Source: Candidatus Magasanikbacteria bacterium CG1_02_32_51 (GTDB taxonomy: Bacteria > Patescibacteriota > Patescibacteriia > Magasanikbacterales > UBA922). Taken from it: 44,271 bases of DNA. A program made the position numbers and the translations under genes. Position 1 is the stretch's first letter; every line of letters begins with the position of its first letter. The stretch covers positions 1 through 44,271 of the forward strand of contig MNVC01000045.1 of the NCBI GenBank assembly GCA_001871435.1, in the 5' to 3' direction. The notes under the pieces are model-generated. The model did not search any database. It saw only the letters and a list, made by a program, of their open reading frames with translations, and was not told the DNA's origin. Shown here piece by piece: positions 31,099 to 37,535 of the stretch.

Positions 31099-32355
31099 AT
31101 GAAAGACACAGACATAAGAAAGATTGTTTCTAGGGAAATATTGGATTCACGTGGCAACCCAACTTTGGAAACAAAAGTTTATTTGGTAGGTGGAGCTATT
31201 GGCAAAGCTGCTGTACCATCTGGTGCTTCTACTGGAACTCATGAAGCTTTGGAGCTGCGTGACAATGCCAAACGTTTTGGTGGTAAAGGTGTCTTGAAAG
31301 CTATAAAAAATGTAAATACAATTATTGCTAAAGAATTGTTAGATAAAGATGTTTTGGATCAAAAAAATATTGATAAATTAATGATAAATTTGGATGGTAC
31401 TAATAACAAAAGAAAGCTTGGTGCTAATGCTATTTTGTCAGTGTCTCTAGCTTGTGCTCGAGCTGGTGCCAAGTCCAAAAAGATGCCTTTGTACAAATAT
31501 ATTCGTAGTGTTTATTCTTTGCCAGAAAAAAATTGGCGTATGCCAGTTGCTTCTATGAATATTTTGAATGGTGGACGACACGCAGACAACAAGCTTAGTT
31601 GTCAGGAATTTATGATTATACCAATACACAAGAAATTTGCTGAACGTGTGCGTATGGGTTCACAAATTTTTCATTCTCTCAAAGCAATTTTGAATGACAA
31701 AGGTTACACAACTTCGGTCGGTGATGAAGGTGGTTTTGCACCAGATTTGCTCAACAATGAAAGAGCAATACAGCTTATTATCAAGGCTATTCAAGTTTCT
31801 GGTTTTGAACCTGGCAAAAATGTTTATCTGGGTTTTGATATTGCTGCTTCAGAATTTTATCGTAAAGGAAAATATTATTTTACTAGTCCTTCTCAAGCTT
31901 CAAGTGCTGATAAAATGATTAGAATTTTTGAATCTTGGATAAGACGTTATCCTATACTTTTTCTTGAAGATCCATTAGCTGAAGATGATTGGGAAAATTG
32001 GGCTATTATTACCAAACATTTGGGTAAGAAAGTTACTTTGGTTGGAGATGATTTGTTTGTGACCAATGTCAAACGCATCCAAAAAGGAATTGATGAAAAA
32101 GTTGCCAATGCTGTACTTATTAAACTAAATCAAATTGGTACTTTGTCAGAAACTATTGATGCTATTTATCTAGCCAAAAAGAATGGTTACAAAGTAGCTA
32201 TTTCACATCGTTCTGGAGAAACAGCTGATACTTTTATAGCTGATCTTGCTGTGGCTGTTAATTCTGAATTCATTAAGACTGGCTCCATGAGTCGTTCTGA
32301 GAGAATTGAAAAGTATAATAGATTGATGGAGATTGAGGATGAAGTTTTGAAATAG
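31099..32355 (+). CDS. eno: Enolase
   Basis: Interconverts 2-phosphoglycerate and phosphoenolpyruvate in glycolysis. 418 residues, normal length. Motifs visible: RGNPTLETKVYL, the mobile loop PSGASTGTHEALELRD, ILNGGRHADN, GDEGGFAPDL, the metal ligands in YLGFDIAASEF, LEDPLAEDDWENW and VGDDLFVTN, LIKLNQIGTLSET with the catalytic Lys, and SHRSGETADTFIADLAVA. A TATAAA box at 31085-31090 just before the ATG suggests a nearly leaderless message. A long inverted repeat lies just upstream. The two phosphoglycerate mutase-like genes follow, so the three form a lower-glycolysis group. Confidence 0.97.
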   Translation: MKDTDIRKIVSREILDSRGNPTLETKVYLVGGAIGKAAVPSGASTGTHEALELRDNAKRFGGKGVLKAIKNVNTIIAKELLDKDVLDQKNIDKLMINLDGTNNKRKLGANAILSVSLACARAGAKSKKMPLYKYIRSVYSLPEKNWRMPVASMNILNGGRHADNKLSCQEFMIIPIHKKFAERVRMGSQIFHSLKAILNDKGYTTSVGDEGGFAPDLLNNERAIQLIIKAIQVSGFEPGKNVYLGFDIAASEFYRKGKYYFTSPSQASSADKMIRIFESWIRRYPILFLEDPLAEDDWENWAIITKHLGKKVTLVGDDLFVTNVKRIQKGIDEKVANAVLIKLNQIGTLSETIDAIYLAKKNGYKVAISHRSGETADTFIADLAVAVNSEFIKTGSMSRSERIEKYNRLMEIEDEVLK

Positions 32356-32729
32356 TTTAAATGTACGTATATTAGGATTTTTCTAGCTGTAGTATTCTCA
32401 AAACAAATACGGCATAATCTCTATTTGTTGTAATAGAGAAAAGGATTTATTTATTTCCCTCCTTAAATGGGTAAGTAATATCGTCATCCTGTCCGTCATT
32501 CTGAACTTGTTTCAGAATCTTTATTACAAAAAACGTCTTTATACAGAAAAGACCCTGAACTAAATTCAGGGTGACGGACAATATGACGGACGGCATGACG
32601 CTTTTTAGGAGGATAAAATAATTTAAATTTTGTAATTGATAAATTCGCTATGTCGCATTTGACACTGGAAAGAACGCTAACTTGTTTTTTGCTCTAATAA
32701 ATGCTAAAATTAGTCGATATAAATAAACT
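32356..32729. other. Gene-free region between eno and gpmI
   Basis: 374 bases. It contains an 8-bp hairpin (TCTCTATT / AATAGAGA, 32418-32439), a compound inverted repeat (32482-32600), and a TATAAA box at 32718-32723 directly before the gpmI ATG. No open frame is seen. Confidence 0.6.
32482..32600. repeat. Compound inverted repeat CGTCAT...ATGACG
   Basis: Nested inverted words: CGTCAT with ATGACG at the ends, GTCCGTCA with two copies of TGACGGAC, plus inner hairpins TTCTGAAC/GTTTCAGAA and CCCTGAA/TTCAGGG. It resembles the widespread GTCATTCTGAAC-type dispersed repeats, here apparently in two nested units. Confidence 0.65.
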
Positions 32730-34313
32730 ATGTTATCAAAACTAAACGAGAAAAAAAAAGAAATTGTTGAAGATCACAAACCAACAGTTTTGATGATTTT
32801 GGATGGGTTTGGTCTTGCTGATCCAAAAAATACAGGTAATGCTATTACTCCCAATACTGCACCAAATATTTTTTCTTATCTAAAAAAATATTCTAATACA
32901 GAATTAAAAGCTTGTGGTATGGATGTTGGACTTTTTCCCAATCAAGAAGGTAATTCAGAAGCTGGACATTTGAATATTGGTGCGGGTAGAGTAATAGAAC
33001 AAGATTTGGTGAGAATTTCTCATGCTATCAAAGATGGAACATTTTTTAAAAATGATTCTTTTCGTCATGTTCTTTTCCATGCTAAGAAATATAATAGTGC
33101 TGTGCATCTTATGGGACTTTTGACTGACGGACAAAGTGCTCACGCTAATTCTAAACATATTTATGCATTATTAGAATTTTTTCGTAAACAAAATCAGAAA
33201 GAAGTTTATTTACATTTATTTACTGATGGTCGTGATTCTTCACAACACGGAGCTGTCAATTTTTTGCTTGATTTACGTAAAAATATGAAGAATGGTGAGA
33301 AAATTGCTACCGTTATTGGTCGTTTTTATGCTATGGATCGAAACAAGATGTGGACAAGAACTCAGCAGGCATATGAAGCTGTGGTTTGTGGTATAGGTAT
33401 GAAAGCTAATAGTGCTGAAGATGCAATTTCTCAAGCCTATAATAGAGATGAAACTGATGAATATATTTTGCCAACAGTTATTATGGAAGGCGGAAAGCCA
33501 GTAGCCACTATTGAAGATAATGATGTTATTTTCTTTTTTAATGCTAGAAGTGATAGAGCTAGACAAATTACCAAAGCTTTTGTTCAAAAAGATTTCCAAA
33601 AGATGAATCAAGGAGCTTTTAAAAGAAAAAAAATACCAAAAAACAATAGGTTTGTGGCTATGACTGATTTTGGTCCAGATTTGCCAGGTATTTTCACTGC
33701 TTTCCCAAGTCCTGACTTCAAAAATTGTTTAGCCAAAGCTATCGGCGAAAATTATGAACAACTGTATATTTCAGAAACAGAAAAATATGCTCATATAACT
33801 TATTTTATAAATGGTGGATATTCTGAATCAATTAATGGAGAAAAAAGACAAATGATAAAATCAGGAGCACATTATTCTTATGCTGATAAGCCAGAAATGC
33901 ATTGTAAAGAAATTACTGATACAGTTTTGGGTTATTTAGAAAAACATACTTACAATTTTGTGACTATCAATTTTCCCAATGCGGACATGGTAGGGCATAC
34001 CGGAAATTTTGAAGCAACCAAAAAAGCAGTTACTATTATGGATAGTCAAATAAAAAGATTGGTAGATTATGTTTTGAACAAAGACGGACAGATTTTTATT
34101 ACTGCTGACCATGGTAATGCCGAAAGGATGTTTGATGAAAAAACTGGAGAAATTATGACTTCTCACACTACAAATCCTGTGCCTTTTATTTTTATAAGTA
34201 AAGATAAAAAACAAAAAATGAAATCTGGTCGTCTAGCTGATGTGGCTCCAACTATTTTGAAAGTTTTGAATATTGAAAAACCAGAGGAAATGACAGGGCA
34301 TTCATTAATTTAG
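32730..34313 (+). CDS. gpmI: 2,3-bisphosphoglycerate-independent phosphoglycerate mutase (catalytically complete)
   Basis: Interconverts 3- and 2-phosphoglycerate through a phosphoserine intermediate and two manganese ions. 527 residues. All metal and catalytic residues of the alkaline-phosphatase-like fold can be placed: Asp25 (MILDGFG), Ser76 (GNSEAGHLNIGAGR), Asp419 and His423 (DMVGHTG), Asp460 and His461 (ADHGNAE) and His479 (TSHTTN). Substrate-binding residues also appear: His138, Arg168 in DGRD, Arg198, Arg273 and Arg276 in NARSDRARQ, and Lys352 in SETEKYAH. The extra N-terminal 15 residues are charged. It is followed after 127 bases by a paralogue lacking several of these residues. Confidence 0.96.
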   Translation: MLSKLNEKKKEIVEDHKPTVLMILDGFGLADPKNTGNAITPNTAPNIFSYLKKYSNTELKACGMDVGLFPNQEGNSEAGHLNIGAGRVIEQDLVRISHAIKDGTFFKNDSFRHVLFHAKKYNSAVHLMGLLTDGQSAHANSKHIYALLEFFRKQNQKEVYLHLFTDGRDSSQHGAVNFLLDLRKNMKNGEKIATVIGRFYAMDRNKMWTRTQQAYEAVVCGIGMKANSAEDAISQAYNRDETDEYILPTVIMEGGKPVATIEDNDVIFFFNARSDRARQITKAFVQKDFQKMNQGAFKRKKIPKNNRFVAMTDFGPDLPGIFTAFPSPDFKNCLAKAIGENYEQLYISETEKYAHITYFINGGYSESINGEKRQMIKSGAHYSYADKPEMHCKEITDTVLGYLEKHTYNFVTINFPNADMVGHTGNFEATKKAVTIMDSQIKRLVDYVLNKDGQIFITADHGNAERMFDEKTGEIMTSHTTNPVPFIFISKDKKQKMKSGRLADVAPTILKVLNIEKPEEMTGHSLI

Positions 34314-34316
34314 GAA

Positions 34317-34440
34317 TTTTAAATTTTGAATTTTAAAACAATTTTCAATGTATCAATTTTGAAATTTGTATATTTTTTATAATTTGAAATTTAATCATTC
34401 CTAAATTGTTTGAAAATTTAAAATTTCTAAATTTAAAATT
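34317..34440 (+). repeat. Imperfect AT-rich inverted repeat filling the gpmI-paralogue gap
   Basis: Arms at about 34315-34350 and 34400-34440 are built from AATTTTAAATTT and ACAATTTT words and are largely complementary. The right arm runs directly into the ATG of the second gene. Low complexity makes exact pairing uncertain. Confidence 0.4.
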
Positions 34441-36018
34441 ATGACAAATCGTCCAAAACCGGCAGTACTCCTTACTCTTAGTGGTTGGGGATTAGCGCCA
34501 AATACTCCAGGTAATGCTATTGCTAAAGCACATACGCCAAATTTTGATAGATTCATAGAAGAATATCCTGTGATGAGTCTTGGTGCTGCTGGTCCAGATG
34601 TTGGTTTGATAGGTGTAGGTGCTAGTAATTCTCGTATTGGACATTTGAATATAGGAGCTGGTAGAATTTACAAAAAAATTTTACCAAGAATAAATCAAGC
34701 TATCAAAGATGGTAGTTTTTTTGAAAATAGAGCTTTTTTGTCAGCTTGTCAACATGTAGAACAAAACAATTCTACTTTACATATTATTAGTTTGTTTGGC
34801 AACCAAATTCACAATGCCAATGACGAACATTTTTTTGCGTTGTTACAAATAGCCAAAAAAAATAACATTAAAAATGTTTTAGTCCACGCTATTTTGGATG
34901 GTGAAGATGATATTTATAATAATGCTATAGAACATATCAAGAAAATAGAAGAAAGGATGTCAGAGATTGGTATTGGCAAAATTGTTTCTTTGTCTGGCCG
35001 TTATTATACATTAGACAATGGTCGTCATTGGGATAGAACACAAATTGTCTACAAAACTATAGTCAAAGCAGAGACCAATTATGTTTTTCCTGATACACAT
35101 AGTGCTATTCAGGCTTCTTATGATAAAAAAGTTTTTGATACAGAATTTGTACCGGCTATCATAGGTGTTAGACAAGGTGAACAAATTATAAAAAATAATG
35201 ATGCAATCATTTTTGCTATTTTTGGATCTAGTCTTTGTAGACAACTTACTAAAGCTTTTGTGCTTCCAGCCTTTGCCAAATTTGAACGTGATTATTTGAA
35301 AAATTTATTTTTTGTGACTATGACTGATTATGAAAAAGAAATACCAATTGAGGTAGCCTTTGCAAATACTTTTATATATAATTCTTTGGGAGAAATATTG
35401 AATAAAGAAGGTTTGTCACAAATTAGAATTGCTGAAACAGAAAAATATACTTGTGTAACTACATTTTTCAATGGTATGTATGATCAAAAATTTGATAATG
35501 ATGAATGGAAAATGGTTCCTTCAAAAAAAGTAGCTTTTTATAATGAAGAACCAGAAATGTCTGCTAATAAAATTACTAGTGAAGTAATAAAAGCAATCAA
35601 GTCTGAAAAATATGATTTTATTTTGGCTAATTTTGCCAATGCTGACGCTGTATCACGTACTGGAGATATACAAGCTACAATCAAGGCTTGTGAAATTATA
35701 GACAAAAGTATTGGTAAAATAGCCGATTATGTTTTGGCTGAAGATGGAGTACTTTTTATTATTGCTGATCATGGTAATGCAGAACAAGTTTTGAATATAC
35801 AAACAGAAAGTATTGATAAAACTTCAAGTACCAACAATGTACCATTTTTGATTATTCAAGAAAGTTTGTTTGGAGTTTCTGGTAGAGTAGGTGATTCGCC
35901 AAATCAAGATTTGAGTTTATTACCAAAGTCTGGTGTTTTGGCTGATGTGGCTCCGACGATTTTGAAAGTTTTGGGAATTGAAAAACCAGATGAGATGACG
36001 GGGAAGAGCTTGCTTTAA
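34441..36018 (+). CDS. Phosphoglycerate mutase-like protein, predicted inactive paralogue
   Basis: 525 residues, aligning end to end with the upstream gpmI product, with the fold-defining words kept (GHLNIGAGR, GRYYTLDNGRHWDRTQ, AETEKY, ADHGNAE, ADVAPTILKVLGIEKP). Key residues are lost: metal Asp to Ser14 (LTLSGWG), GNSEAGH to SNSRIGH (Ser64 kept), DGRD to DGED, Arg273 and Arg276 equivalents to Gly262 and Leu265, metal His of DMVGHTG to Arg406 (DAVSRTG), and metal His of TSHTTN to Ser463 (TSSTNN). It also gains about 18 residues near 476-498. The frame is fully open, so it looks like a maintained pseudoenzyme, perhaps structural or regulatory, rather than a decaying gene. Confidence 0.85.
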   Translation: MTNRPKPAVLLTLSGWGLAPNTPGNAIAKAHTPNFDRFIEEYPVMSLGAAGPDVGLIGVGASNSRIGHLNIGAGRIYKKILPRINQAIKDGSFFENRAFLSACQHVEQNNSTLHIISLFGNQIHNANDEHFFALLQIAKKNNIKNVLVHAILDGEDDIYNNAIEHIKKIEERMSEIGIGKIVSLSGRYYTLDNGRHWDRTQIVYKTIVKAETNYVFPDTHSAIQASYDKKVFDTEFVPAIIGVRQGEQIIKNNDAIIFAIFGSSLCRQLTKAFVLPAFAKFERDYLKNLFFVTMTDYEKEIPIEVAFANTFIYNSLGEILNKEGLSQIRIAETEKYTCVTTFFNGMYDQKFDNDEWKMVPSKKVAFYNEEPEMSANKITSEVIKAIKSEKYDFILANFANADAVSRTGDIQATIKACEIIDKSIGKIADYVLAEDGVLFIIADHGNAEQVLNIQTESIDKTSSTNNVPFLIIQESLFGVSGRVGDSPNQDLSLLPKSGVLADVAPTILKVLGIEKPDEMTGKSLL

Positions 36019-36090
36019 ACTCATACCTCGTATCACATACCACATAACAAAGTTGATATGTGTTTTTTGTACAAAAATATATTTTAGATT

Positions 36091-36123
36091 AAAAAATAGA
36101 CTAAATACAGTAGTCTATTTTTT
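36091..36123. terminator. Bidirectional terminator between the mutase paralogue and the DHH gene
   Basis: AAAAAATAGACTA (36091-36103) pairs with TAGTCTATTTTTT (36111-36123) over a 7-base loop. The TAG stop codon of the minus-strand DHH gene lies inside the stem. Confidence 0.85.
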
Positions 36124-37257
36124 AATTTCTTGTTTGATATGCTTCACTATTTCTTCTTCCACTTCAGTCAAACTTTTTCCTGTGATATTGAATTTAGTTT
36201 CATTTTCGTCACCTTCAGCTGAATATTTTTTCATCATCTCTGTAGCGTGTTGTTGTGGTAAGATGCGTAAGGTTCCAGAAATATTTTGGTTGTTTTCTAG
36301 ATCTTCATTTAAGAGCAAAATAAATTGAGCAGATGGTGAAGTGCTGATTAATTCATCAATAATATTATTAAGATCTGTTTTTTTGGCTCCACTTCTTACA
36401 AAATCATCACGAGTAATGGTAGACCAAACAAAATTAGTTTCTTTGTCTTCTTTTAGATGACTTAATACTGCACCCCAGATTTTGAAAGTGGCAATAGATT
36501 TTGTTTGATAAAGATTTTTGATGATAAAACTTCTGTCAGCACCAAGGTCAACTAATTTACTAGCCACTTGTAAAGTTTGTGGTCTTACTTTGTTTTTTTT
36601 GAAACTATTGGTACCAGCAATAATACCAGTTAACAATGCTTGAGCAATGTGGCGATTGATCAATTCTTCTTTGCTTTTTTGTAATAAATCAAAAATAATT
36701 TCAGCACTAGTACTGGCTGGCAAATCTATAATATTGATTTGGCCATAGTGTTCATTGTTGGCTTGGTGGTCAATATTTATTATAGGTTTGCTATAAAAGA
36801 AGTTTTCATGGTCAGTATATATTTCACCCAAAGAATTCAAATCTGGAGTATCTATAGTAATGATCAGATCGTATTTGAAGTCACTTTGACTAGTAGTAAT
36901 GTTTTCTCTGTTAATATAACCATTTTTTGGTGTGACAAAAATACGTAATTTATTATCCTTTGTATCATAACTAAGTTCAGAAATACCAGTTTTGGCAATA
37001 TCTATATTTATAACAAAATTATTTAAACCTTCAAAACTATTTTTTATTTTTTGGGATTGTTTAAGGAAAGTATATTCACTGGGTAAAACAAAATTAGCGC
37101 AGACTATATCTACACGTTTTTCCATTTGCTCCAAAAAGAGTTTAAGCGCCAAAGCGCTACCGATAGCATCACCGTCAAAATGTTTTTTGAAAGTAATTAA
37201 GATGTTTTTTTTGTCTTCTATCGTTTTGTCAAATTGTTCTATTTTACCGAGTGCCAT
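36115..37257 (-). CDS. DHH-family phosphoesterase-like protein with altered active site
   Basis: A 380-residue protein with the DHH/DHHA1 layout of NrnA-type phosphodiesterases that degrade short oligoribonucleotides or pAp. Motif I reads FKKHFDGDAIGSALAL (Asp28, Asp30), motif II LIITIDTPD (Asp136), motif III NIDHQANNEHYG (Asp163, His164), followed by TGIIAGTNSF and the DHHA1-like C-terminus ending in SGTLRIL...E. Against the usual HxxxDGD, DHH and TDT motifs, the first His is Lys24, the second His of DHH is Gln165 and the Asp of TDT is Gly215. Activity is therefore doubtful. The length exceeds the usual 320 because of inserts near 85-130. It is convergent with the mutase paralogue. Confidence 0.78.
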   Translation of the reverse strand: MALGKIEQFDKTIEDKKNILITFKKHFDGDAIGSALALKLFLEQMEKRVDIVCANFVLPSEYTFLKQSQKIKNSFEGLNNFVINIDIAKTGISELSYDTKDNKLRIFVTPKNGYINRENITTSQSDFKYDLIITIDTPDLNSLGEIYTDHENFFYSKPIINIDHQANNEHYGQINIIDLPASTSAEIIFDLLQKSKEELINRHIAQALLTGIIAGTNSFKKNKVRPQTLQVASKLVDLGADRSFIIKNLYQTKSIATFKIWGAVLSHLKEDKETNFVWSTITRDDFVRSGAKKTDLNNIIDELISTSPSAQFILLLNEDLENNQNISGTLRILPQQHATEMMKKYSAEGDENETKFNITGKSLTEVEEEIVKHIKQEIKK

Positions 37258-37506
37258 ATTTGCGTATTGTTACAAACAAATATCTAGTTGCTAAATATCT
37301 GATTGTAACACCTTTTTTGTACCTTTGACTATAAAAGGGCAATAGGAGATTATATATCAAAAGTAATATTGTGTCAATAGAGCCTAATAAGCCTAGTAAT
37401 GTATTTTTTGGATATTATTTAGCTAATTTTAGGCTTTTTCTTGCATTTTCTGGGTAATTATAGTATTATTATATAATTGGTTTGACTTTTAACTTTATAA
37501 CTTTAT

Positions 37507-37528
37507 AACTTTAAGGACTTTATAAACT
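37507..37528 (+). repeat. 22-base word shared with the yvcK leader hairpin
   Basis: Identical at 21 of 22 positions to the right arm of the 6804-6867 hairpin, again just before a start codon (ATG at 37536). The left arm is missing here; instead CTTTATAA words are repeated upstream. Confidence 0.5.
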
Positions 37529-37535
37529 ATTGTGT

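Noticed and set aside
37530-37535. A TTG start for valS two codons upstream of the ATG
   Set aside because: The ATG at 37536 is in frame, gives a normal ValRS N-terminus and needs no rare start codon.
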